A stretch of 60,000 nt of DNA from NCBI GenBank assembly GCA_030704615.1, contig CM060733.1, positions 62,374,001 through 62,434,000 of the forward strand. The letters are read 5' to 3'. Positions 22,220 through 32,470 of the stretch are shown here, piece by piece (the first letter of the stretch is position 1; every line of letters starts with the position of its first letter). The translations under genes and the position numbers were made by a program. Under the pieces are notes generated by a model. It ran no database searches. It was not told the DNA's origin and was given only the letters and a program-made list of their open reading frames with translations. The DNA comes from Takakia lepidozioides (Eukaryota > Streptophyta > Takakiopsida > Takakiales > Takakiaceae).

Positions 22220-23333
22220 CCCCTTCCCCTTCTCCACGACCATCTCCTTCCCCTTCCCCGCTACTTCCTCTCTCTCCTTCTCCCTCTCCCTTCTCTCTCT
22301 CTCCTCAGCAGCCCCTTCATTGATGGTAAAAGGGATCTCGGGAGATCGAGGCCTCTTCTTCTTACGTTTGGTGTTCAGGTCCTTCATGAACACCACGTGC
22401 TCTCCCTCATTGGCAACCCCACTGGACTGCACCAATGAGGCCAGCCATGTTGTTGCCTCCTGAAGACAAATAACCCCTCCAAATTCAAAAACAGAAACAA
22501 ACAACAAAGAAAATCATGCATGCAAAGGAAAGGATAAATCATGGAACAAGGTGCGATAGTTGTACCTTTGCAAGCTTGTCCGACTCGCCCCTGGTGTCAC
22601 CCGATGTGGGAGGAGTCCCCGTTGCCGGATGTGCCCGCTCTATCCCCTCCCGGAGCGCCACTGGAAGTAGATTCCAGATGTGGAGCATAGCCGGCGGCGG
22701 CGCCCCGTAGTCCAGGCCCTTCTTTGCTGACCACTCAAGCTCAGGGGGCGGTGTCGCTGAGGCTACCTACTCTCATCTCCCCCCCCCCCCCAAATGCGTA
22801 TCAGGGTAGAAGCCCTCACCCGGATTGACTTCTTCGAGGCGCTTCGCTATCTTGGCCACTTCATTGGCCCTCCTCGTCTCCTCCTCCCTCATCGACAACA
22901 ATGGGCTGGCAATGGAGGCGGCCCTTGAACCTGACGTTGGGCCTTGGCAAGTGCAGCCTTTGCTGCGGAGGAAGGGGTCGCTATAAGGGTGACATCCAAA
23001 AGGTGCCCATACCGGGCCCCCGAACGGGTGATGTGCTTGCCAAGGTACATTTCACCCATCTTGGTGGCCGGGGGTGTGCTCAACTGAGCATCCGGCTCAG
23101 CAACAACCTCCCGAATAGGAGAGCTGGCTAAGCCGGCCCCTGGCGCATCCAAGATGTGGACAAGAGGGGGGGTACTGGCCTCGGGGGGCAGACGAGCCGT
23201 CCGGCTGCGGCTGTCGACGGGGCTGGTTAACCGTGAGACGCCCTGGCGCGTCACACGTGCCGGCAGAGCAAACGGATTGTCCGCCCCTTTCTTTGGGGCA
23301 GGGGACTTCTTCTCTTTCCCCATAAGCTGGCAC
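21108..23333 (-). pseudogene. Second Ptta/En-Spm-like transposon protein gene, degenerate
   Basis: Coding segments on the minus strand include 23333-22970 (KKGADNPFALPARVTRQG; basic, Pro-rich), 22470-22290 (TWLASLVQSSGVANEGEHVV then a Lys/Glu/Arg-rich coil), 22120-21930 (AKIVVPPVEVNRHGDPCGAFW), about 21930-21775 (CELDRRFPGNWSDTRVMEMV, then a basic helix, ends before a GTTGGC donor), 21640-21480 (WDALIAGETDAANKAKFDRA, then THKWGTGGSKGFILQF) and 21390-21110 with a Ser/Glu/Asp tail. The last three fit the general Ptta pattern (W-x-L, basic helix, TH-x-x-GS-K-F). Frame changes at about 21930, a stop near 22080 and a stop near 21345 suggest decay. No FCP1-like domain is present here. Confidence 0.5.
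22192..22290. repeat. Poly(T)/CT-rich microsatellite inside the Ptta-like gene
   Basis: A run of about 27 T is followed by CCCTTCCCC and CTCTCCTT repeats. On the coding strand it reads as a Lys run within a Lys/Glu-rich segment. Slippage here may have caused a change of frame. Confidence 0.8.
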
Positions 23334-23499
23334 CTGTCATGCAAACCCACAAGTTGGCCTCATTAGGAACATTCCAGATCAAAAACAAAAAAAACCAAGC
23401 ATGTCGGGGGCTGAGAGCAGCAAGTGCTCGGAGTCTCGAGAGGGGGCAACAAAGAGAGAAGAAAAAGGTGGGGGGGAGTGACTGAGCACCAGCAGCAGC

Positions 23500-24000
23500 T
23501 GCTGAGCACCACGGGCTCAGTCACTCCCCCCCCCCCATTTTATTTATTTATTGGTTTTCTAATCTCTCCCTCTCTCTGTCCCTCTCTCTCCCTCTCTCCC
23601 TCTCCCTCTATAAATCTTTGGATTTCATCTGGCCTTAACCTTTTGAGGTTATTAGTTTTTCATCCTTGCCTTTTTTCATCCAAATCTGGATGATTTTATT
23701 TTATTATTGGATGATGAAACTTAATATACAGAAAGCTAGAGTTACCATCTATTTTTTTCATCTAAAGTGGATGATCTACATAAATAATGGTTACCTATTA
23801 TAAAATCCAAGAGAATAATAAAACTACCATCATAAATGATGGCAGTTATTAAACCTAAACCTATACCATAACCCTAAAAGATACATTTCTATGGGATGTC
23901 ATCCAGTGAAAAAATGCCTATCTTGGTAAAATGTGATATTTCATCCATCCTGGATGAAAAATCGGGAAGTTTTGCCCTAAGCAGGCCGACACACTTCAAG
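23500..24000. repeat. Dispersed repeat with CATCC/GGATG palindromes, copy 1
   Basis: A C-run, TTTATTTATTTA, and a CTCTCCCTCT microsatellite are followed by several short palindromes (CCAAATCTGGATG, CATCTAAAGTGGATG, CATCCATCCTGGATG) and AAACCCTAA-like text ending with GATGAAAAATCGGG near 23960. The same ordered landmarks occur at 38870-39610, so this is one repeat family. Confidence 0.6.
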
Positions 24001-25525
24001 CACTGAACTCGTGCTTCAGTGAACCTTGATGATGCGCCGTATAAACCTGCTCCCCTGCTGCTACATGGTACTCGTGATTGCTGGCTCTTGGGATGCGCAG
24101 TGGTGGTTAAACAGATTCTTCTATGGCAGACGACAAAGCCGTGATTGCTCTGATCAGGAACTCATGGTTCTTTATTTTGCAGCGGCGCTTTTACTCCTTG
24201 TTGGGAAGTACTCTATCCCTATTTATCTACAGATTACTTGTTGCTCTCTCTTCGTGTATGAGCCACTCTCTAGCTGTGAACGCTTCTACTCTGATTGCGT
24301 TCTGTTGGAGACAATCTGTTGGACGCCATGGCGCAGGGCATACCACAAACACTCAAGGTTTTTTGAGTTTACCATTGTTTGAATTGTGATCTGTACTTGC
24401 TTTAGAATTCAACACTGACATGGATAGCAACTGTGAAGACCTGCCACTTACCTGCTGCATCCTCACTAACACACATCGCTATGTGGTGGTTTTTGGGACG
24501 GGCACAGGTGAGGGTCTTCACTTGTCTTGATTTCTTGAAGCTTGCAGTTCCTGTTCTTGCAAGTGTGGATACTGCTGCTGCCTAAGCTGCTGATGCCATC
24601 TGCTGTTTCAAACTGCCACCATGCCGCTTCAGACCTGCTCCAAGATTGCTACAATGAGGATCTGCTTCTCTCCTTACCCCTGTTTATGGTTTTTTACAAC
24701 CACATTTGCATGTGTAGGAGTTTAGCTATGAAGGATACAAGGATACAAAATAGCAGTTATTACTTTGACTGCCTTGATACTTGGCTCTGAAATGAGAACT
24801 CTTGGTATGACTCTGATGGATCAAAAGGATAGGCTTTGATAGATAACACACATTCTTCAAGGCCCTCATATCATTTTGGTTTCATGGCTTGATAACAAAC
24901 TGGGGTTTCTGAGCTGCTCTTTCACCTTGGCAGAACTACTTTATGTGGCCTTAAAATACCATTCTATACCTGCTTAAGGGGGCTCTACACTGTTGTTTCT
25001 TCTTCCTTTTTAAGAATCTTGCTTATATCTTGGTTCTAAAACATCATCTTCAAAACAAACCAGCAATCTGGTTTTTGAAATGAGTTTAAAATGGATTCTT
25101 GAGATGATGATGTGTACTATGGTGCTTTCATGATATGAATGACCTGGAATCCAACCCTCCCGCCCTGTTTTTTCAGAGACCCTGAAATGTAATTGGGTAT
25201 TCAAATGAGATTGTAAACATGAAAGAGAATGTTAGATGGTGCCCTGTAAATGGCTGTTTTGTCTTTCAATGACAATGACCTTAGCGGTCTTGTCCATGTC
25301 TTGACATGACATGTATATCTTCCCTCTCTTTATTTGATCAGTGTACTTAGTGGTTTTTGTACACACCATCTACCCTTACCTTTCTCCTTTTCACCTTCTC
25401 ATTTTGTTATATTGACAAATGTTCTCGGGGGGCTTTGACAGAAAGTCACCAAAGGAGGTCCTAGCTGGAATGAGGACCTCATAGCCTTGGGGTATTAGTC
25501 CCCACTACCTCCTCCAATTCCTGCT
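24001..25525. other. Stretch without recognised gene
   Basis: Short open frames on the plus strand (24026-24390, 24542-24790) show no family resemblance. Its left edge is the end of the CATCC/GGATG repeat. It may be old transposon or untranslated sequence. Confidence 0.4.
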
Positions 25526-26278
25526 GTGCAGGCAACCCTCGCACAAGTCACACCAAGTGACTTCCATGCTGCATTGCAAAAGATGGATACTGAGGCCGTG
25601 GAAAATTCAGGTGATGAAAACCCCGTGTTATTACTTGAAACCTTGGCTTTGGAAAATTGGGTTGCACTTGGCATCATGGCAAATAAGAATGGCAGGTACC
25701 TGGAGAAGCTTCAAGAATTCAATACTAAAATGATTGAGGTACTGGAAGATGATGCCGAGGAGCTGATACAATGGGAAAAGAAGGGATCAGCCATTGAGGC
25801 AGCTCTTAGAATGGCAAACCCAGAAGATGACCAGACTGTCTCCACGCAGAAATCTACAAACACATCTGAAAAAGACTTCATCCCTTCTGTAAGTAATCAC
25901 CCAATCCTTGGGCACATGATTTTACCGGATGAAGAAAAAGAGGCAGTGAGAGAATTCTGTGAACAAGTAGAAATCTCACAAGTGGAACAAGAAAGGGCAG
26001 CAGGTGCCACTCCTGGAAATCTGCAATTTGTCCCTTGGTTGCCTCCCCGTGCAGTTGAATTAGAGGTTGCCAATAACGATCACATGATGTGGCACCCACA
26101 TGCTAATATCAATTTATTGGCACCCATTTCTATTGAAATGTGGGTCAAATGGGGCAATATAACTCCTGCTGAACGCAGTAGGTGTGCACATGATGCTAAG
26201 GAGGGTTTTCAGATAATAAAAAAGGAACCTATTTGCTGTGGCATGGCCACTAAGGACCTTCTACTACAAGCTCTGTGA
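25526..26278 (+). CDS. Hypothetical acidic protein, possibly retroelement-derived
   Basis: A 250-codon ATG ORF is rich in Glu, Asp and Gln, with a probable coiled-coil in the first half (RYLEKLQEFNTKMIEVLEDD). Later it has PGNLQFVPWLPPRAVELEV and a Trp-rich stretch (HMMWHPHANINLLAPISIEM). No known domain was recognised. A gypsy integrase fragment begins about 300 bp downstream on the same strand, so it may be a gag-like or accessory part of that element. The coding-like composition over 750 nt argues against chance. Its start is simply the first ATG. Confidence 0.4.
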   Translation: MQATLAQVTPSDFHAALQKMDTEAVENSGDENPVLLLETLALENWVALGIMANKNGRYLEKLQEFNTKMIEVLEDDAEELIQWEKKGSAIEAALRMANPEDDQTVSTQKSTNTSEKDFIPSVSNHPILGHMILPDEEKEAVREFCEQVEISQVEQERAAGATPGNLQFVPWLPPRAVELEVANNDHMMWHPHANINLLAPISIEMWVKWGNITPAERSRCAHDAKEGFQIIKKEPICCGMATKDLLLQAL

Positions 26279-26554
26279 CAAAGGTGAGAACCTTACCCTG
26301 AGGACCAAAAATGACTTGCCGACTGGTTTGGCCAGATCCAAAAATCACAAGAGTCAACTCTTCAACTGGCATCGTCCCTACATAAGATGTAACTGTGGAC
26401 AAGGAGGGGCACCCTCTTCTTGCATTGGGAGTGTTGCTTGGTTTGACCATATGGTATGGTATATGCTGAACAATCTGATTGTGTTCTTCCCTGATGATGC
26501 CTATCCTTCGGTGCAAACCAAGTATTACAGCTTTCTGGTATGGATCATGCGGTT

Positions 26555-26860
26555 ATGCACTATCTTAACCAAGATAGTAAATGCCAATCGTACAAATTGA
26601 GACACCACACTATGGGCATTCAGGACATCATACAAGGTAACCACGAAGCATACATTTTGTTGAATGGAGCAGAGGCACTATTACCTATTGAATGTATGAT
26701 ACCCACACTACGAACCGGGACTCATGAACGATGGGGTTTAGAAGAATCCTTACGAGTCAGGGAATACGAATTATTCGATTTGGAAGAAGTTCGAGCAGAT
26801 GCCGCAGATAATATGGCACGAATTTAGGAACAACGAAGGAACAGAATTGTCGAGCGGCTT
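26555..26860 (+). pseudogene. Ty3/gypsy integrase C-terminal fragment
   Basis: TKIVNANRTN, SYKVTTK, EALLPIECMIPTLRTG and VREYELFDLEEVRADAADNM align with the same stretch of the pol at 16130-15870 (KIVNANITD, SYKVTTK, EALLPVEFLLPTMRTE, VRKHELYHVEEVRADAADNM). At least two frame changes and a stop at 26825 break it. Divergence from the 16-kb copy is high, so it is a separate, older insertion of a related family. Confidence 0.75.
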
Positions 26861-26961
26861 TTACTCAGGCTCATCCATGAATGTAGCCGTTTTAGTTTCC
26901 TTCCCTGCCATGCAAACTATGGGCAGTAAGTGCCAGGTGGGCCTATAGCCACTCGAGACGA

Positions 26962-27024
26962 CGAAGTCCATCCGCCCTTCGATGTAAATGCGGCGCCGAA
27001 TTTCCATCCGGGGGATGGACTTCG
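26962..27024. repeat. Perfect 12-bp inverted repeat
   Basis: CGAAGTCCATCC (26962-26973) is perfectly mirrored by GGATGGACTTCG (27013-27024) around a 39-nt loop. It lies just upstream of the 27-kb gene copy, so it could be a transcript hairpin or a trace of another palindromic repeat with the GGATG core. Confidence 0.7.
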
Positions 27025-27259
27025 GTGGCAGATTTCAAACTATACCCCCTGGATGAGAAAGACGTATCGGTTCATCCACCGCTGGCGTTATGAACACGTT
27101 ACACGATGATTGGTGGGTACTTGTGACCCAGATGCTCCATTATTGGAGCCCGCACTGCTCTTTCGCTTCTCATCATTTCGAAAATCTAAGGGCTTCGTTG
27201 TTGTCCGCAAGGTCATTGTCATCTGCATCAAAGACGTCCTCAGGTCCTCCTTTGCAAGG

Positions 27260-27823
27260 ATGTCGTGCTTCCGGAACCGGGACGACTGCCCTTATGGAGG
27301 CATCGATTATGCAATGTATTTGGCCACATCGGGAGACATCGTTATCTGGTACACAGATTACACAGAAGATACTGGTTCAAATGTGGAAACATTGTCCGCT
27401 TTTGAGTATCTCCCAGGCCAGTACGCCTTCGAGCAGGGTGACGATCTTGGTCTGAGGAGTCCGTGGCTCCTGCGCATCCTTGATTCCGATTTTCCCAGCT
27501 ACGACGGGCACCCATGCAGAAGAATGCGCACTGCTATGCTGTTGCGGTGGAACTGCTGCCAGTGGACGTGGGTGGACTCCATCAGAGAGACTTATACTCC
27601 TGAAGGAGAGCGCTCATCTTCTCCATTGTATGGGGACATTCGCATTGGTGTGGACGACGAAAACGTGAAGCTTTCCATATTCGATGGTGGTATGATTGAA
27701 GGGCAGGACATTGTGGTGAACATCAACAGGGGCGGTACAACGGCTGCAATCCAGTTTACCTGGAGGAGCCCGATGACTCATGAGCTAATTCTCAGAGCAG
27801 TCGAAGTCCCATTGACAAGGTGA
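27260..27823 (+). CDS. Unrecognised ~187-residue protein, copy 1
   Basis: This reads cleanly from MSCFRNRDDCPYGG to a stop at 27821-27823. An upstream in-frame ATG at 27110 exists, but conservation with copy 2 starts at 27260. Key shared segments are DCPYGGIDYAM, SGDIVIWYTDYT, EYLPGQYAFEQG, LRWNCCQWTW, DGGMIEGQDIVV and LILRAVEVP. Many Trp, Tyr and acidic residues suggest a compact beta-rich globular domain. No signal peptide or membrane segment is seen. Family is not recognised. A similar gene lies 2.3 kb downstream in the same orientation. Confidence 0.55.
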   Translation: MSCFRNRDDCPYGGIDYAMYLATSGDIVIWYTDYTEDTGSNVETLSAFEYLPGQYAFEQGDDLGLRSPWLLRILDSDFPSYDGHPCRRMRTAMLLRWNCCQWTWVDSIRETYTPEGERSSSPLYGDIRIGVDDENVKLSIFDGGMIEGQDIVVNINRGGTTAAIQFTWRSPMTHELILRAVEVPLTR

Positions 27824-28291
27824 CTTGTATTCAGAAGGCACAGGGCTAAAGATTTGTTTGCACAATCAGCACAGTAGACGTGCTTCAAATGCAATTCATG
27901 TGGATCAATAAAAACCCCATTGTGCCCTCTTTTTGTTCTATTTTGTATCCATCGTTCCCAAAATGCGTCATTCCTCATTTCGTTTGGGATTGGGAGTGTG
28001 GGTGGATTTTGCAAGTGGCCGGTAGGCTGAAATGGGCCCCCATTGTACAGAGCAGTACCACCCTACCATTCGCGAAACATTGCCTTTCAATATGTAATTC
28101 TAAAAAACATTGCCGAACCTCCTTCATCGGGAGGTCCTTCTCCCCCTATGACCGTGACACCCTAAACCCTATTCCCGCGGACACTCATTTCCGGAAAATA
28201 GTCATGTCATGTTTTTTTCGACACTTACGACTCTGCTCATGGCTCATGAAATAGCAGCCCCCCTACTGTTTCTTCAGAGGACTCTTTTGAC

Positions 28292-28519
28292 ATGGCAGAG
28301 GACTATGCACTTCAGATGGTAGAGAAGAAACGACGGGGATCTCCTATGCCTGAGAGGTTACCTCGTTATCAGCCAAAGGAGGGTCAGACATTTCCAGGTA
28401 GTGCTCAATCATCTCCATTAGCCAGTGACAGGACTCGGGCTCGCACACGGAGTCCTTCACGAGACTCTCACCGTCAAAAGGGTGCTTGCTCACAAAGGTT
28501 TGCTAATCTCAAACAGTAA
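28292..28519 (+). CDS. Short Arg/Ser/Pro-rich ORF, possible polyprotein end
   Basis: A 75-codon frame contains RLPRYQPKEGQTFPG and repeated RTRARTRSPSRDSHRQ, a basic RS-rich composition. After its stop comes GAGAGGGGGAGAGGTAATGTTAG, text typical of the junction between a retroelement polyprotein and its terminal repeat. It may be the end of a decayed retroelement ORF. Confidence is low because nothing else of the polyprotein is seen upstream. Confidence 0.3.
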   Translation: MAEDYALQMVEKKRRGSPMPERLPRYQPKEGQTFPGSAQSSPLASDRTRARTRSPSRDSHRQKGACSQRFANLKQ

Positions 28520-28539
28520 ACCGTGAGGACACGACTTTT

Positions 28540-29000
28540 TGAGAGGGGGAGAGGTAATGTTAGAGGGCTGCTTGGGACTTAGATGTTTTTATGGGTTCTG
28601 TGGGGTACCCTTAATTTTTGCACAGACTGAGACCAATAGGAGCCTTAGGGGTGGCAGGAGCAGGCTTTAGGGGGGTTACACAGCCCGACACAGCTTCGCA
28701 CAGCCAGTCACAGCCCGACACAGCTTTACACAGCCAGTCACAGCTCGGCACAGCTTGACACAGCCTATCACAGTACATGGGGAACAGTTATCATTGACAG
28801 GGAATGACTGTGAGGGAACGACATCTGCAGAGGGAACATGTTACTTTAGGGGTGACGGTTAGTTAGTTAGGTGGTTAGAACAGCTTGCGGGTAGATTAGG
28901 AGAGCGGCAACGGGAAGGGGATCACTTCTGGAGGAGGGCGACTTGTTAAAGGGAGGAAGAGACGTAACAGAGAGCGAGAAACAGTGAAGAGGAGATGATG
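28540..29000 (+). repeat. CACAGC tandem repeat in a possible LTR
   Basis: From 28678 to 28775 the sequence alternates CACAGCCCGACACAGCTT and CACAGCCAGT units, roughly 30 nt per pair and about three pairs. The flanks (TGTTAGAGGGCTGCTTGGG at about 28556, then GGAACGAC-type text) look like an LTR. Related CACAGCC units lie on the minus strand near 15400-15470. Confidence 0.55.
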
Positions 29001-29540
29001 ACTTGAATGAGGCTTAGTTCATGCAAGCTGTATAATTATACAATAGGATAGAATAGAGACACCATGGCATAGGCATGATACACGATTAATCTTAAATCCG
29101 ATACTGAATCAATACAAACATACTGTGTAGAGAGACACGAGAGAAGCTGTGGAATGAATGCATGATTAACTGGAACTTAGTAGATACTGAAGCAATCTGA
29201 TGCTTCAGTATACACGGTAAGGTAAATTGATAACATGAAGGCAGGAAGGAATACAAATAGGATGCACAACCATGATTCACTAGCTGCAGGTCATGACTCA
29301 TTGTTCTGAGCGGGCTGAGTGCTTAGAGATATCCAACTCTTCTATCTTGGAGTTTCCACCTCGGATAGCGAAGGGATGGATTCATCCGTGCAGGTTCTTG
29401 TCGGGGGGAAATTTAAATGTGCCCTGGAGTGTTTGTGAGGAATTGCAGCGTTTGCTTGAATTTCTTCCAGCCACCGCGCTGCTGCCTCCTCCATCCGGGA
29501 GCTGCTGTCATTGAGCGTACTTCGCTACTCTTTTTCAGGG

Positions 29541-30105
29541 ATGCCGTGCCGCCAAAATCCTGCTGACTGCCCTTATCATGGCCACGATTATGCTATGTTC
29601 AAACCAGAATCAGGAGACATCATTGTCTGGCTCTTTGTTTTCACAGACGCTTCTGGAATCAAGCGGGAGTCTTTGCGCGCAATGGAGTATCTGGAGGGCT
29701 ATTACCGCTTTGAGCAAGGTGAGGGCGAGGGTCAATGCGGTCCTTGGGTCCTGAAAATTGTTGACCTCGATATACCAAGGTGGAATGGGATGCCGGACAG
29801 ATCACGCACGACCTCACTTTGGCGCTGGAACTGCTGCCAGTGGACCAGGGAGGACGGCACCGGGGAAAACTATATTCGTGGAGTTCACTCCGCTTTTCCA
29901 GTGGCTGAGTTGCGAAGACGAATCGCACGGACACAGGAGGCCCACAGTGACCTTGTCAATGTATGATGGTGGTATGATTGATGGGCATGACATTGTCGTC
30001 AGCTCCACCAAGGGCACCAGATCGACCGCATTGCAGTTTACCTCGAGGTGCCGCATCAGTAATGAGCTTGTTTTGAGGGCTATCAAAGTTCCGTCGACTT
30101 GGTGA
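29541..30105 (+). pseudogene. Unrecognised protein, copy 2, with frameshift
   Basis: This diverged copy of 27260-27823 has the shared segments DCPYHGHDYAM, SGDIIVWLFVFT, EYLEGYYRFEQG, LWRWNCCQWTRED, DGGMIDGHDIVV and LVLRAIKVP. An acceptor-like TTTTTCAG precedes the ATG. The first part is in one frame to about 29875; the rest is in another frame to a stop at 30103-30105, so an indel lies near 29870. It could be a pseudogene or a sequence error. Confidence 0.55.
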
Positions 30106-30453
30106 CGCCCATGTAGAAGAAGGAAGGGCTTAGATTTGTCTGGAGTTGCTAAATGTGAGACACCGTGTTCGATCAATAAAACAACCCATCGTACCTCACT
30201 TCTGTGTGCTTGTGTTTCATCGTGTTCAAGAACTGCCGTAATTGGCCCACTGTTTACAATTTGAGGTCTCATTTGTACAATGTGTCTGTCCATATGACTA
30301 TACCAGAGTCAGCGATATCAGAGTCCTGAGGTGAAGAAAATCCATCTACATGTACTCAAAAATGCATCTCGGGTCAACGAGTACCAGGTCCCTGCAGATC
30401 TGCTTGTTTTGCACTTCTTGATGACATCAGGATGTAGCTATGTGCGGAACTCA

Positions 30454-31272
30454 TCAAGCTTCATCAAACCAATTCTTTGAATGCGGAATAGTGTGTGGAC
30501 CAAGCTCGTAGTAACATGCGATTTCTTTGTCGATCTGCAAACAGGGAATACACATTAGGTAAGAAATATTTAACGTTTGGACTTGAAATGCGCAGAACAT
30601 GCAATTTGAAAGGCAATGGGTTTTTGAGGAAGTCCTACTGTTCATGTCATGCATAGCTGTCAGAAGTCTGGCGATGTCGTTCCCAGGATCCAGAACCATT
30701 GCCTCCACAGCACAATGCATGTCCTTGTCTTTTGAATGGTGTTTCGCAATGTACCCCATCCAAGCTAGCAAGCGATGGTTCCCGTCCCAAACATAGAACA
30801 TGTGGTTGCAGAACTGCTGGGTGTTATGTCCAAGCAGCAGAGAGTCCTCAAACTCGTCATTCACATCCTTCCAACAATCATCCCAATTGTCCGTAATCTC
30901 TGGGCTCACTTTTGTGCTGTGACCATTAGTATCCTTCAGTGAGACGTAAAAAACTTGTGCACCCATTCTATACCTGTGCACGAAATCTGTTTCCAACTTG
31001 GTAATGTCATGCGAAAGTGGAGGACGAACAACAGGCATGGAGATCATCCGGCAGAGAGGGATTTCAAGACGTCCTCCAGAGACGATCATGTCCCTAATAA
31101 CCTCCTGGGAATTTACCTTTTGATATGACATAAGTTCTTTCACCTTGTCAAGGTAGTGCAATTCAGGCTCGTCGATGTCTTCGCTGTTCTCATAACTCTT
31201 TGTGGAGTCATCCCCTTCTCCAGAGCCCTTTGCATCTATTTTTGCCTGCTTGGACTTTACATTTTTCTGCAT
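30454..31272 (-). CDS. ParB/sulfiredoxin-like DGNHR-motif protein, two exons
   Basis: Likely exons are about 31272-30639 and 30533/30534-30454, with donor GTAGGA and acceptor TTTGCAG; the intron is a multiple of three, so the reading frame also runs through it. An acceptor-like GGTATGCAG at 31273 suggests a further upstream exon. The protein has an acidic N-terminus, then DKVKELMSYQKVNSQEVIRD, RLEIPLCRM, and FYVWDGNHRLLAWMGYIAKH. The DGNHR box with preceding hydrophobic residues recalls the phosphate-binding box of ParB/Srx-fold proteins, but this is by eye. It ends KNWFDEA. Its relation to the two plus-strand genes beside it is unknown. Confidence 0.5.
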   Translation of the reverse strand: MQKNVKSKQAKIDAKGSGEGDDSTKSYENSEDIDEPELHYLDKVKELMSYQKVNSQEVIRDMIVSGGRLEIPLCRMISMPVVRPPLSHDITKLETDFVHRYRMGAQVFYVSLKDTNGHSTKVSPEITDNWDDCWKDVNDEFEDSLLLGHNTQQFCNHMFYVWDGNHRLLAWMGYIAKHHSKDKDMHCAVEAMVLDPGNDIARLLTAMHDMNSRTSSKTHCLSNCMFCAFQVQTLNISYLMCIPCLQIDKEIACYYELGPHTIPHSKNWFDEA

Positions 31273-31329
31273 ACCCAAAACCGCCACAATAGCAACATTC
31301 AACTGGTGTTCAGGAAAACAGACATTTCA

Positions 31330-31735
31330 ACAGAGTGACGATCGGTACCGACCATCACTTTGTCTTCTAACAACTGAATGGAAATTCTAGTTGGTTTCCC
31401 AATGCACCTTGACTCAGTTCTCACTAGACTGCGATGATCAGTGCCAACCATCAGGATGATGCAAGCGATGGTCGGTACCGCACATCACCACAAGACAACA
31501 TTGGGATGCAAACACCCACGAGGTCTGAATGTGATGGTCGGCACCGATCATCACTATAAGTCAGAATCCCTTCTATCACTCACTGAACTTGATCTCCTCT
31601 TTTGGATTCTGGTGCATTGCCAATCTGTTCAAAAAGTGATGATCGGTACCGATCATCCCAATCAGATTGCATTAGGAAGCGAAACCCATGAGGTCTGAGT
31701 GTGATGGTCGGCACTGATTATCACTCTTAGTCAGA
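31330..31735. repeat. Cluster of GATGGTCGGTACCGATCATC palindromes
   Basis: About six imperfect palindromes of about 20 bp centred on GGTACC or GGCACC lie at 31337, 31434, 31470, 31532, 31637 and 31702. Two of them sit in a ~135-nt direct repeat that also carries CACGAGGTCTGA and TAGTCAGAATCCCTTCTA (31515-31580 and 31690-31745). The units can form cruciforms. No gene was found here. Confidence 0.7.
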
Positions 31736-31741
31736 ATCCCT

Positions 31742-31875
31742 TCTACATGGAGGGACCTATAGCCGCAAAATTTGGTACCATTTTTCGCCGGAGGCACCTA
31801 TTACCGCGAAATACGTCGCCATTTTCTTCGGTTGCGGAACCTATTACCGCGAAATTCGGCGCCATTTTTACAGAT
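31742..31875 (+). repeat. Short tandem repeat, three ~50-nt units
   Basis: Three units carry ACCTATTACCGCGAAAT-(T/A)CG-(G/T)CGCCATTTT, at about 31748, 31797 and 31841. They differ by a few substitutions. No gene was found between here and 32150; the rest is AT-rich. Confidence 0.7.
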
Positions 31876-32154
31876 GTCGCTCGGAATTTCCATGAGCGCA
31901 AGAGAAAATATCATGAGCACGGCTCCCAAAACTTCAATTTCAGCTTCAAACAATGAAAATTATATTATTATTGTTCTGACATATTCCATTAAAATAATAT
32001 TTTAATGGTTTTTAATTCCAAAATTTGAACTTCTGCTCATGAAAACCGATTGTCTTACTACTCCGCTCATGCCGCTCATGCTCATGAAATAGCTAACCTC
32101 CCCGCTACATGGGAGTCGTACAAGGCTATATCCCCTTCAAATGGGAAGACATGA

Positions 32155-32330
32155 ACAACCAACATGTAGCCCAGCGGTAAGGGCATATACCCTCTTACAA
32201 GTGGTTGTGGGTTCAAACCACCCTATTGGTTGTTACAAAGGTGTCCACCTTCCTACCGGAAGGCAGTAGCCCTTCTGGGTCAAGTGACACCATAAGTTAC
32301 GCTTGCTTTGGCAACGCGTCCACCTTTTTT
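32155..32330 (+). mobile_element. tRNA-derived SINE
   Basis: TAGCCCAGCGGTAAGGGC (A-box-like) at 32166 and GTGGGTTCAAACCACC (B-box in a short palindrome) at 32207 are about 40 nt apart, as in tRNA genes. There is a non-tRNA body with GCAGTAGCC, AAGTGAC, AGTTACGC and CTTGGC-like landmarks that recur at about 39985-40045. The acceptor stem is poor, so it is a SINE and not a tRNA gene. A G-run at 32332 follows. Confidence 0.6.
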
Positions 32331-32470
32331 TGGGGGGGGGGAGACATGTCGGCTAGACTCGCGCCCGGCCCACATTGAAACACCTATCCATGCGTCTAGT
32401 GATCAAGAACAAACATGTCAATGGCAATCGAGAGTAGCCATAGTAAATCCATGAATATCTATAGAAGACA

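Noticed and set aside
22022-22507. Lys-rich nuclear protein as a separate gene
   Set aside because: The Lys run comes from a poly(T) tract; flanking segments fit a degenerate Ptta-like gene.
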